In this document: piece after piece, positions 1-10,975 of the stretch
How the letters are laid out: every line of letters begins with the position of its first letter
How positions within the stretch are numbered: position 1 is the first letter of the stretch
The notes under the pieces: generated by a model
The model's input: only the letters and a program-made list of their open reading frames with translations
What the model was told of the DNA's origin: nothing
Databases searched by the model: none
Assembly (NCBI GenBank): GCA_007258455.2
Contig: VDFB02358134.1
Coordinates: 216,365,565 to 216,429,564, forward strand
Direction of reading: 5' to 3'
Source of the DNA: Sequoia sempervirens
Taxonomy: Eukaryota; Streptophyta; Pinopsida; Cupressales; Cupressaceae
Length of the DNA: 64,000 nt
Made by a program: the position numbers and the translations under genes

Positions 1-569
1 CATGAGAGAGAGATTTGGGATCAGATCCTAGAGGAGTTAGATGAGGAGGAGGATGGGAGAGTGAGGGACAGACAGGATGAGACTGGGGCAGTGGATCCGG
101 ATATAGATACATTGCGTGCTCAGGTTGCATCCTTGGAGGAGCAGATGAGAGTTCTCATGTCCAAGAGGGATGCATATTAGATGGAGAGGGATAGAGCAGT
201 GATGGATAGGGATCAGGCCATAGCTCAGAGATAGGAGACTGAGTAGAGATTCATAGAGCTCAGGGCATTGTGCACGGGACCATCAGCTACTTTTTCCAGA
301 GAGCTAGTCAGAGCTGGGGAGAGAGAAGATATTATTGGGATCTATATGAGGCAGAGGTTCTGCCAGAGAGACGGGATCCTAGTTTCTCAGAGGCACATAG
401 TAGCAAGTCCCAGACCAGGACCCACACTCGGACAGTTAGCACAAAGGGGGTGGAGCAGCCACATAGAGCAGGTCCGTATGACAGACCTCCCTCAGCTCAC
501 AGGTCATCAGGTTCCCATCATCATTCCTCCACACACTCCAAGCATGATAGCAGTGGTAGTTCAGGATAG
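1..569 (+). pseudogene. C-terminal part of an ORF antisense to element A (coiled coil plus Ser/His-rich tail)
   Basis: Frame 1 reads an acidic, heptad-like helix (LRAQVASLEEQMRVLMSKRD at about 109-171). It then has stops at about 178, 229 and 244 and shifts to frame 3 near 270. There it continues to a Ser/His-rich tail (HRSSGSHHHSSTHSKHDSS) and a stop at about 569. The N-terminal part is outside the window, so the family cannot be read directly. Position suggests it is the partner of the plant mobile domain ORF in element C: both lie antisense between pol and the 3' LTR, both end in a coiled coil with a low-complexity tail, and both are followed by a (TA)n tract and an AT-rich stretch. That link is inference. 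The alternative is an unrelated host fragment. Confidence 0.5.
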
Positions 570-674
570 GGGTACTGCTTGAGATGCATTGAGACATTGT
601 ATTTTGATCTTATAGCCTGCAAGTTTCCATGTATTATTGATACATTATGACATTGTGATGTGACACGATTGAGC

Positions 675-677
<3 letters not shown>

Positions 678-707
<30 letters not shown>
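678..707. repeat. (TA)n microsatellite, 30 bp
   Basis: Uninterrupted AT dinucleotide run about 110 bp past the stop of the plus-strand ORF of element A. A similar run lies at 40760-40787, about 90 bp beyond the end of the antisense ORF of element C. Confidence 0.95.
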
Positions 708-710
<3 letters not shown>

Positions 711-1140
711 TTTGGCGGTGATTCTCATGATATGCATTTCTATGTATTGATTATGCAGTCTTTATTTATACATGTGATGTTTATATGACATGCTTTTATG
801 ATGGATGATGATATCTATATTTTATGATGTATATGCAGCTAATGAGATAATGTTGATTATATATGATATATGCGGTTTATAAATTATGAGATGCAATATG
901 ATGTTATATGTATAATGTCGGCTACATGTGATGCTTATACAAATGTAATATGATGCATATATTTACAATTGCTTTGTACATGGAATGCTTATGATATGTA
1001 TTGTTTGATGATGAATGTCTATTATGCCATGATGTCTAGATATAAAATATGCCTATATGCATGTATTTTTCTAACATGTACATTGATGCAGGATGATGTA
1101 TAATGTTTTGTGTCACAGGACTCCGTCATGATGCAAAAAA
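708..1140. other. AT-rich TATGAT-type noncoding tail
   Basis: No coding potential is seen. The stretch is dominated by variants of ATGAT, TATATG and GATGTATATG. It resembles 40401-40750 in composition and in position relative to the antisense ORF, but I could not establish base-level homology by eye. Confidence 0.6.
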
Positions 1141-1452
1141 GAACTGTTAGTGCAAAAGGAAAGATCGAGAAAGAACAAAAGACAGGAGATAGATGTTAGT
1201 ATTAGCAATCTTCGATGTTTTGTTGTATCACAAAAGGTATTGCACTTTATCATCATTGGGCGGGACTAATACAAATGGAGAAAAACACCATGATATGACA
1301 TAAATCAAGGTGTGCAAGGTCATCCACTTGCTAACAACAGACAGTCATAGACAAGGAGTGTCATTAACTCATACTAAAGGCACAAGTTGCCCCATTCTTT
1401 TTGTCAAGACAAACCACAGACAACAAACAAAGTAAAAGACAGTTCATGAGAC

Positions 1453-1622
1453 ATCATCGCTCCTCTAAATCCTTCATGGGACATCCTTGAGGAAACTAGT
1501 AACATGAGTCAAGATCAAATTTAAAAGACAGTTGACAGACAGCAGTCAAAGAAAATAGAATTCTAATACATCGTTGCTTCTCTAAATCCTTCATGGGACA
1601 TCCTTGAGAAAGCTAGTAACAT
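1453..1622. repeat. Direct repeat of about 53 bp, two copies
   Basis: Copies at 1453-1505 and 1568-1622 share TCTAAATCCTTCATGGGACA, followed by a near-identical TCCTTGAG and CTAGTAACAT. The period is about 116 bp. They lie in the noncoding stretch between A's pol stop and its antisense ORF. I see nothing else assignable between 1141 and 2147 apart from loosely repeated ATATAAGACATA-like motifs around 1780-2015. Confidence 0.75.
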
Positions 1623-2147
1623 AATTCTAAGTCATAAAGTTAAATGAAAAGATAAGATAAATAAGTCAGAAAGTCAAAAAGCCAATAAAATATTTACCAA
1701 AACTTGATATGTTTTTTCGATTCATGTTGATTGATAGAAGGATTGATTGATAGGCCCTAATGTCAGGAGATACACATACCGGATAAGACTATGAGTCTGG
1801 TTTCGATGTTATGACTATCTGTATAAGGCATGGCAAAGCCTAGTTTCAGAAAGACATATATCGTATAAGACATTAAGTCAGACACCGTTGATGTGATAAC
1901 CTATGTAAAGCTATGTTTGATTGTTGGACCTTGTTGATTATGCAGGAAGGACTCATCCTATATAAGACATAGGTTGATTGTTTTGATAACGTCTATTTCC
2001 AAGAAAGACACATCCGATAGTAGAAATTAATTGATCAATTTTGATTGTTTCCTTGGCAATTTTTTTGATTTGACTTAGAGACATTGCTGACTTGTTCACC
2101 AGATTGATGCATGACTTAATATGACGTATTAACAAATGACTATGTAT

Positions 2148-2545
2148 GACGACAAACCCTAAAGGACTGACCTAATGTGGCCTTGGGGGCTCATCGATTG
2201 ATGGCCTTGCCTACGTTGTACACGTAGAGACCTCGTAGTTCGACTTGACTTTGACTGAAAAGACTGACTACAAATAGAAGACATGTGTGAAAATGAATGT
2301 GACGAACCCTAATGGACTAACCTAGTGCAGCCTCGAGGGCCCATCGATTGATGGCCTTGCCTACGTTATACACGCAGAGACTTCATAGTTCGACACGACC
2401 AATGACCTTGTCATATAGACATATAGATTGAATCATGATTTTATACAGACAAACCTAAATAGAATGACCTAATGCCTCGGGGGCACATCGGCAGATGGCC
2501 TTGCCTATGTCCAGTCTCAGAGGCAACGTAGTTTGACAAATGACA
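2148..2545. repeat. Three tandem units of about 150 bp in the 3' noncoding region of element A
   Basis: Units start near 2148, 2301 and 2448. Each has a GAC(GA)AAACC opening, a G-rich patch (TTGGGGGC or CGAGGGCC or TCGGGGGC), the core GATGGCCTTGCCTA, and a REGTAGTTYGAC-like end (CGTAGTTCGAC, CATAGTTCGAC, CGTAGTTTGAC). The third copy is the most diverged. Spacing is 153 and 147 bp. No ORF spans them. Confidence 0.8.
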
Positions 2546-3036
2546 AAGACTGACAAGTGCGACTGACTTTGACCCTGTTTTTTTTATTTTCGAAATGTTT
2601 TGATTTTTTTTTGTCTTTTTGAAGTTTTCTAATGTTTTTGTGTTTTCTCAGGTAATTTTGTGATGTTTTTTTGGATTTTTCCATGGTTTTATGTCTTCAA
2701 CACAGCCAATGTAAGAACCAATAGGACGCACGCCAAGTGTTTGCCCCCAGTCGAGTATAAGATCAATTGATTATGAATAGGGTAAAATGGGGGATATGAA
2801 ATGCACTTGATGTCAATCGTTCCAGGTTATGGGAAAGACTACCACTTATTACGAATGGTATATACAACCAATGGATATGAAAGATAAGGGATATGTACAA
2901 GGATAGGTAGTATGTATAGAGAAGTGGACCATGTACAGGGATAAGGACTATGTTAGAATAGTGGACTATGTAGAAGGATAAGGACTGGATTAGAATAATA
3001 GTAGACAAAGGAGCAGAGTTAACTACACATGGCACC

Positions 3037-3181
3037 TATTTGCCAGGTTTTCACCATGGTACCTATCAAAAGCGCCACCGAAGTGGTTTTCACTATTGGA
3101 CGAATGATTTTTCTTTACTATTTTCTAGATTATCTATTTTTTTTTTGTGTTACGAAGATGCATATTTGCCAGGTTTTCACC
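3037..3181. repeat. Identical 19-bp direct repeats next to the pol stop of element A
   Basis: TATTTGCCAGGTTTTCACC occurs at 3037-3055 and 3163-3181; on the element's strand it reads GGTGAAAACCTGGCAAATA. Between 2546 and 3250 the rest is T-rich noncoding sequence. A G-run (CTGGGGGCAAA on the minus strand, near 2736-2746) could be an internal polypurine tract. It is not followed by a match to the start of A's LTR. Confidence 0.7.
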
Positions 3182-3250
3182 TTGATAACAATTTTTATGA
3201 TTTTTTGATTTTTTTGTATTTTTGCTAATTAAGACAAAGGCTCATAGAAG

Positions 3251-4470
3251 CTATGTGTAGAACTTCTTCAGATGCAAACTATTGATTGGTGAGGACAACG
3301 GTTCCCCTTCAGGAGTAGAGAGTTGGTACACTCCTGATCCAAAAGCTTCTGTAACAATATAAGGTCCTAACTAGTTTGGTTCAAACTTTCCTGGTTTGTC
3401 TCTTTCTGCTTGATTCTTTGGGTTCTCCATTAAAACCAAGTCACCAATGTCAAAGTTTATGTTCAATACCTTCCTGTTATAGCTATGACGAAGGTGATTC
3501 TGATATGCTTGAAGATGGTCTAGTGCCTTCTATCTTCGCTCATCCAAGAATTCTAGCTCATGGAGTCTCGATACTCGGTACTCTTCATCATCAATGTGGC
3601 CTTTCAGGGATACCCTTAGGGAAGGAATCTTGACCTCAATAGGTAGAATAGCTTCAAACCAAATACAAGTGAATATGGAGTAGCACCTGGGAGTACGGAT
3701 ACTTTCGATAAGCCCATAAGGCAGGGTTAAGCTGTAAATGCGTCCACGACCAGCATCATTGACAGTCTTCTTGAGGATTCTAATGATGGTCTTGTTAGAT
3801 GCCTTTGCTTGGTCATTACCTTGTGGGTAGTATGGAGTGGAGAAGTGATGTTGGATATGAAATTCATCACACAGGTGGAGGACTTCTTGGTTCTTAAATG
3901 GGTGGCCATTATCAGTGATTATGGACTGAGAGACACCATATCAATAGATGATATAGTTCAGAATAAATCTAGAAATCTGTGTGCCTATAATGTATGTCAT
4001 AGGAATGGCTTCAATCCACTTCGTAAAGTACTCAGTGGAAGTGATAATGAACTTGTGTCCATTAGATGATGTGGGGTGGATCTTACCTATGAGGTTGAGT
4101 CCCCATTGGGCAAAGGGCCATGGTGACGTTATAGGATGGAGCTCCTGTGCTGGGGCATGTATCAAGTCTCCAAGAACTTGGCATTGGCGGCATTTAGTTA
4201 CAAAGACATATGAGTCTTTTTCCATAGTAGGCCAATAATAACCCAGTCTCATAATCTTTTTGGCTAAGGTAGGACTGCTAGAATGGGAACCACATATACC
4301 CTCATGCACCCCACACAAGGTTTCTTGTGCTTTAGTAGAATCAAGAAATCTCAGTAGGGTACTATCTAAGGCGCGTCTATATAGGGTGTCTCTGATGATG
4401 GTGTATTTGGCTGACTTGCGGAGGAATGTCCTACGCTGGTTATTTGATAGGCCAATGGGTATGACTTTGG
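3251..4470 (-). pseudogene. Element A integrase (zinc-binding domain, catalytic core, C-terminal domain)
   Basis: Part of the polyprotein that would insert element cDNA into chromosomes. The reading frame from 5014 contains an HHCC zinc-binding module (H237, H244, C275, C278 counted from the ATG at 5014), followed by the core. A TGA near 3938 breaks the frame; beyond it come the second-aspartate block (ITDNGHPFKN), the third-residue block (GNDQAKASNK) and a C-terminal module (LGPYIVTEAFGSGVYQL), ending at a TAG at 3251-3253. The first catalytic Asp is Glu (STEYFTKW where the family has TDYFTKW) and the third, Glu, is Lys. Only one of three catalytic acids remains, so the enzyme is predicted dead. 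Assignment is secure from motif order. Confidence 0.9.
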
Positions 4471-4629
4471 CATGAAGGTAATCATAGATTTCTTTGTACC
4501 ATGGGGAATTAGAACCAACAATGTCACACACCATTTCAGAATCTGGGATATCATAGGCTGGGACCAAAAGTTGTTTTACCAAGAACTCAAACTTAGGCAC
4601 ATTGTTAGGAATGTCAAGAAGTGACGCAA

Positions 4630-5014
4630 TTGTAGCCATAGCATCTGCCGCCCTATTTAAAACACGAGGTATTTGATGAAATTTGACTTTGTCAAAGTAC
4701 ATTTTAAAGCTATCAGCCATGCGCTTGTATGGAGCAAGCTTCTCATCCTTAGTCTCATAATCATCATTTACCTGTCTGATTACTAGTTGAGAATCCCCAT
4801 ATACCTGTAAAACCTTAATTTTCCACTTGGCTGCCATACGTAACCCTGTCACTAGAGCTTCATATTCTGCCATGTTGTTAGTGCATGGAAATGCAATCCT
4901 GAATGACTTAGGGATGGAATCACCCTGTGGTGTGATAAACAATATCCCAACCCCTAAACCATGATTTGTATGTGAGCCATCAAAGTATAGTTTCCATGTT
5001 ATGTTTGTGTCCAT
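4630..5014 (-). pseudogene. Element A second (archaeal-like) RNase H, downstream of the RT-associated RNase H
   Basis: The ATG at 5014 opens a reading frame whose first 130 residues are a complete RNase H fold. The acidic positions are D12 (LYFDGS), E50 (MAEYEAL), D74 (YGDSQL) and D124 (AADAMA), so all four catalytic acids are present. It follows the RT and first RNase H (which ends near 5063 at QLVDAPI) and precedes integrase. This is the canonical Tat arrangement of two RNase H domains. The domain would remove RNA from the RNA/DNA hybrid during reverse transcription. The frame continues into integrase without a stop. Confidence 0.9.
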
Positions 5015-5062
5015 TGTGAATATGAACTCATCAGGAAAGTCTGCAACTAATGGGTGATCTAC

Positions 5063-6388
5063 CTATATAGGTGCATCAACTAACTGATCAGCAATGACCT
5101 GTCCTTTAATAGCTTTTATTTCTACATACTGGATATCATACTCACTAAGTACCATAACCCATTTGGCCAGCCGCCCTATTAATACTACCTTGCTGAGAAG
5201 ATATTTCAGAAGGTTTATTTTAGCAATTAGTATTATTTGATGGTTTAGCATGTAGTGCCTCAATTTTTGAGTAGCAAATACTACTACAAGACAGGAACAT
5301 TCGATGGTACTATAGTTGAGCTCATAACCTACCAAAGTTTGACTGATATAATAGACTGCCCTTTCATGACCTTCATCGTCATTTTGTGCAAGCAATGCTC
5401 CGAGTGATGAATGGGTTGTCGTAATATAAAGAATCAATGGTTTTCCTTCAACAGGTGGCATTAAGACCGGTGGTGTGAGTAAATATTCTTTAATCAATTG
5501 AAAAGCCTCTCCACACCTAGTTGTCCATGCAAAGGGTACGCCTTTCTTAAGAAGATGTTGAAAAGGATGCATATTATCTGCTAACTGCACTATAAATCTT
5601 ATGATAGATTGCAATCTTCCCTGTAATGTCCTTAGTTGACTAAGGTTAGTGGGTGGAGGCATGTCCATGATTGCTTTTACCTTAGCCAGATCTACTTCAA
5701 TGCCTCATCTAGAAATGATATAACCTAACAGCTTTCCTGACTTGACTCCAAACACACATTTCTTTGGATTGAGTCTCACTTTATACTTCTCCAACCTCTG
5801 AAATATCTTGTCTAAAACCTATAAATGTTCTTCCCTTGTCTTGGATTTTACAATAAGGTCATCGACATAATCCTCCATAAAAGTGTGTACCAGATCATGA
5901 AAGATAGTAGTCATGGCATGTTGATAGGTTACTCCCGCATTCTTGAGTCTGAAGGGCATAACATTCCAGCAATACGTTCCCCAAGGACAAGTGAAAGCTA
6001 TCTTAGGTTGATCTTTAGTTGCAATTCTAATCTGGTTATATCCTAAAAATCCATCCATAAGGGACAACATCTCATATCCTGTTGTCATGTCAACTATCAT
6101 GTCTTTGTTAGGCAAAGGGAAGTCATCCTTAGGAAAAGCTTTGTTGATATCTCTAAAATAAGTGGAGATGCGGATGCCCCCAGTTGGTTTAATGACTGGT
6201 ACAAGATTGGAAATCCAATCTGAATAGTCGATAGATCTTATGAAACCCACGTCTAAGAGTTTCTTGAGTTCTGCCTTGACTAACAAAGCACTCTGTGGAT
6301 GCATTTTTCTCAACTTTTGTTTCATTGGTTTGGCACCTAGTTGTAAGGGAAAATGATGCAGAACAAGTTCAGGATCCAACCCCGGCAT
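5063..6388 (-). pseudogene. Element A reverse transcriptase and RT-associated RNase H
   Basis: The RT begins after MPGLDPELVLHHFPL (ATG at 6388), with the fingers motif GGIRISTYFRDINKAFP, the palm motif DGFLGYNQIRIA and the active site EDYVDDLIV intact near 5860. A stop after KTREEHL (about 5819) and another in the thumb (near 5704) split the frame. The frame resumes with MDMPPPTNLSQLRTLQG and a connection leading into RNase H (TTHSSLGALLAQNDDEGHER, then STIECSCLVVVFATQKLRHY). It ends near 5063. Typical Tat RT is uninterrupted, so this is a decayed copy. Polymerase family and subfamily are clear from the motif series. Confidence 0.92.
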
Positions 6389-6421
6389 GTCGACATATGA
6401 CCAAGCAAAATTTATCTATCT

Positions 6422-7887
6422 CTATGCAAAGAAGTCGTGGAACTCTGGCTTCTCTTCTGTTGTCAATGACGTTGCAAAATAAACCAATCGAGGATTCTCT
6501 TTTGTGCCTATGTTGACTTCTACTGATTCTTCAACGAGCATGGGTGACTTTTCCTGTGCAATAGGGATAATGTTCAAACCTCCATCCTTAGGTGCCTTAG
6601 AGAGGTTTTCACCTCCAGATGCGTCCTTTCTTTTTACTTTTTCATTCTCTAAAGGTGTCTTTCGGTTTTTACCTAGAGACTCGTCCTTTTTAGCTTGTTT
6701 ATTCTTTTTCTCATTTTTGCGACTGGAGGGTTCAACAGACTCCCAAAAATATGCTTTATTGTCCAAGTCAAGGTAAAACCAGCCTTATGATCCTTGTTAG
6801 GTATGCCTTCTCGTAATCCCAGGAACTCAGCAATTGCTTTGTCATTCTCAAAAGTGTCTAAGACGGGTGTGTCTTGTTGATCCCAATTAATGAGTTGGGG
6901 ATAGACTAAGGGCATGTCATCGTCGGAGTTATCAAAGTCTAATGAGGTCAAGGTAAAAATTGAATTATTCATGTGATTACAAAAATCTTGTACCAGGTCC
7001 TTTTTGCTCTTAGGTTTGAGTCTAGGTGGATGGATAGGTGGGCCTAATGCCAAGGTTTGACTATCAGAAACAGGTGGCTTAGGTTACCAAGAGGTAGGAT
7101 CAAGTGATTCCCAATAGTAGTGTTTAAACCATTCCTCTTTTGTCATTTTCTTTGGTGGACAGGAATTCAAGGGATTGGGTGAGGAACTTAGCATCAAGTC
7201 AAGTTCTCCAAATAACTTGTCAAGGTCCATGGAAGAAGTAGAAGATAGGGAATCCCACTCATAATCGTTAGAGTCGAGGGAGTCACAATGATATTGGTCC
7301 ACTGGTTCGTGAGATGTCTTAATATCTTCTGAAACACTTACTTCCTCAAGTAAGGGTAATGGAGTACTAGAAACGCCAATCTGAATTGGTTGAAACCCTA
7401 GCCCTACTTTTGGCCACTGAGAAACAAATATTGGTTCAATCCTGCCATCTTGGTTTAAGCCTAAACCACTTTGTCCATCATATCCTTTGCTTTGCATAAT
7501 TTTGAAACCCTTTCCATATAGATTTGTAGGAATATGAGCAAGTAATAGGGGTTCTTCATCATCTTCCCTATACAGCTAGGAAGTGACATCTTATGTGTTT
7601 ATGGCCTCTTTGCTTAATTCTCCCCATTTAGTGAAAGTTGTTGTAGGGGGAACATGGATAGTGACCATGGACTGTCCCCTACCTGGTGTAGGTAAACCAT
7701 ATGACTTAGGAGGAATCAAATGGTTGACATAATAAGATGTTGTCATGTAATACTCTCCACAACCCTTGTCTTGGATCTCAACCCTAGGAGTAGTAGGAAT
7801 TGAGGGTGAAACAGATGTTCGAGTGAGTGTGGATGGATCAACATAGGAAGATGAATTGGACAATGAAGCCTCCTGGTTCACTGGCAC
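6422..7887 (-). pseudogene. Element A post-protease region with G-patch and acidic linker
   Basis: Broken frames connect protease to RT. The fragment at 7084-7497 starts with a G-patch signature (KGYDGQSGLGLNQDGRIEPI) and then has an Asp/Ser-rich acidic stretch. G-patches bind RNA or RNA helicases, and Tat elements are known to carry one at this position. The next fragment (6673-7053) overlaps 6422-6766 in another frame, so there is a frameshift near 6760. The second piece is Lys/Glu-rich (RKNEKKNKQAKKDESLGK). An upstream fragment (7591-7887) is Ser/Thr/Pro-rich linker. Several single stops separate these parts. Function of the linker is unknown. Confidence 0.75.
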
Positions 7888-7929
7888 TTGACGTTGGGAG
7901 ATTTCTTTTAGATTGGTGCAATATTGAAA

Positions 7930-8740
7930 TGGATCAGGATCACCATCTATAGTTATTTTTGTGCCATTGTAAGGGAATTTAAGACACTAATGATACATGG
8001 AAGGGACCACCTTCATGGCATGAATCCATGGTCTACCTAGCAGAAGGTTATAAGGAAGGGTGAGATCCAAGACCTGGAACTTTGTCTCCATTACCGCAGG
8101 ACCAATTCTGATAGGAAGTGTTACCACCCCCTTTGATTTTCATTCCTAATCATCATAAGCTTTTATGACAATATTTTTGGTCGTGTCTACGTGTTCTTCT
8201 GAGATACCTAATGCTTTAATTAGTTTTAAAGTGCATAGATTTAACCCTACTCCTCCATCTACCAAAACTCGTCTAACTTTGGTGTCATCAACAAGGACTT
8301 CTAGATGTAAAGGGTCATTGTGGTTCATCTTTTCAGTTGCATAGTCTTGTTCAGAAAATGTGGCATGGTGATTATTGGTCAAATAGCCCACCATTTCCTG
8401 GAAATGATTGACATCAAGGTCATTAGGGACCGTGGTGTTATGTAAAGCCTTATCGAGGATAGATTGATGCTCAGGGGAAATACGCAGCAATTCCAAGATT
8501 GAAATTTGGGCTGGGGTCTTCCCCAACTAGTCAAGAAGGTTATATTGTAACTTGGAAGGTTGGGGTGTTTGCTGTGATGGAGGGCCCTGGATAGTGAACT
8601 TAGTATGACGAGTATTGACCACACACTCAGGATTAGTATTGATAGTAATGGTATTGATATTCTCATCAACGGCGCGAAGGCAATGAATGATTTTGCCACT
8701 ATCATAATCATGCTTGATACTCGCATAGTTGGCTGACATA
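7930..8740 (-). pseudogene. Element A aspartic protease
   Basis: The catalytic motif reads RVLVDGGVGLNLC at about residue 89 of the frame opening at 8526. It is followed by the flap-side motif IRIGPAVMETKFQVLDL and the conserved NLLLGRPWIHAMKVVPSMYH. Many Tat proteases have DGGA or DSGA here, and this copy has DGGV. The gag-protease linker upstream carries the family motif TPAQISILELLRISPEHQ. A stop follows IKAYDD (about 8145) and another follows MYH (about 7989). The enzyme would cleave the Gag-Pol polyprotein. Confidence 0.8.
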
Positions 8741-9994
8741 TTGGTCTTAGTACTCGAACTAGGGACAGTTCCTTTCCCATGGTCATGTAGTGGGTCAGAA
8801 AAGACTTAATGATCAGTGTTTGATGACTTTTTTTTTTGTCCACTAACTTCGATAATTCTCCTTTCGACAAGATCCTGTATGATATTCTTCAGTTGTCAAC
8901 AGTTTTGTAGGTTATGTCCTTTAGTCCTATGAATAATCACAAAAGGCATTGTCATCCCACCAAGCTAGTTTAAACTATCCTGGATCGTATTGTCTTGGTT
9001 CCTGTAGCTGTATAAGATTATGTTGTAACAGTTGTTTGAACACTAACTCAATGGGTTCCCCTAAGGGAGTGAACTCATGTTTTTGAAATCTCCTTTGTTG
9101 TGGACGTTGAGTATTTTGGACCACGTTAGGAGTTTGATTAATAGCATTAAGCGTGTTGGCAAAAGTATGAGGTCCTTGTAATGTGAGGAGGGGTCCTGCT
9201 TGTAGCGTTTTAGCATCAACCACCCCATCATTGGTGACATTTTTGTTGTGAGACCAAAATCTATTTCTGTCAGTGGGGGTGTTTTGTACAATCGGGTTTC
9301 TATTGGATGTTGATGTCTTGAGTTTTCCCTTTTCAATGAGATCCTTCTCTATTATAACCCCTTTTTCCACTAGTTCCAAAAAAGATGTACAACAATGTAC
9401 CCTTAAGTTACTCCTGAGTTTTGCATGAAGGTTTTCTTGAAACATTGTAACTTTTTGTTTTTCAGGTATCTTGACAGGACACCTACTAGCTATGGTTCTC
9501 CATCTCTGGAAGAAAGCAATGAATGTTTCCCCTTCGTCTTGTGTTGTGTGGCACAAGGTTGCTATATTTATCTTGTGGTCTATGTTGAAGGAGAATTGCT
9601 CCACAAATTTCTCAACTAGTTCACCCCAAGATCTAATGCTAGAATCTAGACCCAAAAACCATTCAAGTGCAATTCCTACAAGACTTCTTGGAAATAGCCT
9701 CATAAGATACATGGGGTCATAAGAAACATCTATGCATATGGTAGAAAATTCACTTATATGTTCTATTGGATTTCATTTGCCATTGTACTTAGGGAGATTC
9801 GGTATGACATATCTGTGAGGGAAAGAGGTCATGTACAATGATCTATCAAAGGGGAATGGGCATATGTCCTTTGTTGAAAATGATTTCTTAGTTGACACCG
9901 ACATGTTATCCATTTGCGTTTGTAATGCATGCATTTGTGTTTGTAAGACATCAACTTGGGTCAAAGATGTGTTAGGGGGATTATGCAGATCCAT
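8741..9994 (-). pseudogene. Element A gag (capsid core and zinc-knuckle-like end)
   Basis: The frames 9773-9994 and 8975-9712 form one open reading with a single stop near 9770. The first has a short coiled coil (VDVLQTQMHALQTQMDNM) and the capsid entry motif PHRYVIPNLPKYNGK. The second holds the retrotransposon gag core: ALEWFLGLDSSIRSWGELVE, then TTQDEGETFIAFFQRWRTIA. Downstream (8880-8975) a degraded GHNLQNC then QLKNIIQDLVE resembles the usual zinc knuckle and following helix of Tat gags. Gag would form the cytoplasmic particle and bind element RNA. Stops in the knuckle region show decay. Confidence 0.85.
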
Positions 9995-10030
9995 GTATGT
10001 GTTCTGAAATCCAAAGTATCGTGATGAGTT

Positions 10031-10975
10031 TCAATTGAATGTTGACATCTGAGGTGGATTTGGATTTGAAATGTTGGTAAATGTGTTCTGGTCTGGGATC
10101 TGCATAAACTGGTGTTGACCTAGGATATGTGTAAATGGATTCTGAGTAACACTTTGGGAAAAAGGATTCTGATTTGGCATTGATGTAAATTGGGTTTGGC
10201 TTGGAATCTGTGTTGATGGATTTTGACTACCAATCTGTGAAAAAGGATTCTGATTCGGAATTGAGGTGAATGGATTCTGACTGCCAGTCTGGGAGAATGG
10301 ATTTTGATTGCCATATTGGAAGAAGGGAATGCCTCCTATTTGTGTAATCCTTGGTATAGTACTAGTGACCTGAACACTAGGTATGGCCATCGACTGTGGT
10401 ATGGTACCCGTGATACTAGCAGTAGGTATGGTTGTTGATTATGCACTTGTGACACCAACATAAGGTGTAAGGGCTAACATTTTAGGTCTTTTACTCCCAA
10501 CAAGAGGACCGGAGGGAGTGGATGATGATGCCCCTACAGTGAAATTAAATCCCGATGTCATGCTAGACATACCAAATGGAGATGTATGGACTGTCATACT
10601 CTATGTAGGTGTGCCAGATGGCATAGTTGTACTGACCTAAGGTATAGTTGTTCTAGCAGTCATTGTGTTTGTCCCTTATGTAGGTTGAGTTTGCAAGGTG
10701 CTAGTATCAAATCCTACGAGTAAGGTAGCGCCTTCAGCTAGCAATTTGGCTAAAAATCATTGACAATCGTTTGCTAGGTATTCATCTACAAAAGAGGAAA
10801 ATTCAGGGTCCTGTGCGGCAGCCTCTATGTCCTCTACTACAATATGTCCTTGAGTGTTTCTGGTGGAAAATTTTTCTAATAGAGTCTTATGAGGTCTTGA
10901 AGAAAATGGATTGATGAATTTGTTTGGGTTTGACATGTTTTCTCTCTCTCTTATTTTTGACCTAGTTTCAACCAT
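10031..10975 (-). pseudogene. Element A gag N-terminal region, Gln/Asn-rich
   Basis: The first plausible start is the ATG at 10973-10975 (MVETRSKIRERENMSNPNKF). The opening region is basic and followed by an acidic patch (EDIEAAAQDPEFSSFVDEYL) up to a stop at 10757. The same general reading then continues through several stops in a Thr/Pro/Ser-rich linker (10391-10756). It ends in a Gln/Asn-rich repeat tract (10031-10390). The order and strand match a gag N-terminal extension, since the capsid core follows immediately at 9994. No family domain is recognised in this part. Confidence 0.65.
10060..10340 (-). repeat. In-frame repeat coding about ten QNPF-type units in gag
   Basis: About ten units of roughly nine codons encode variants of NQNPFSQIGS: GNQNPFSQT, GSQNPFTSIP, NQNPFSQIGS, TQNPFTHIL and so on. 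The frame is preserved through the array. The later units are more diverged (GQHQFMQIP, DQNTFTNIS). Confidence 0.85.

Noticed and set aside
2763..3035. 90-codon minus-strand hydrophobic ORF
   Set aside because: AT-rich 3' noncoding region of element A; hydrophobicity reflects T-rich codons.
9425..9722. Plus-strand ORFs of 64 and 83 codons
   Set aside because: Antisense shadows of the gag core of element A, which has clear motifs on minus.
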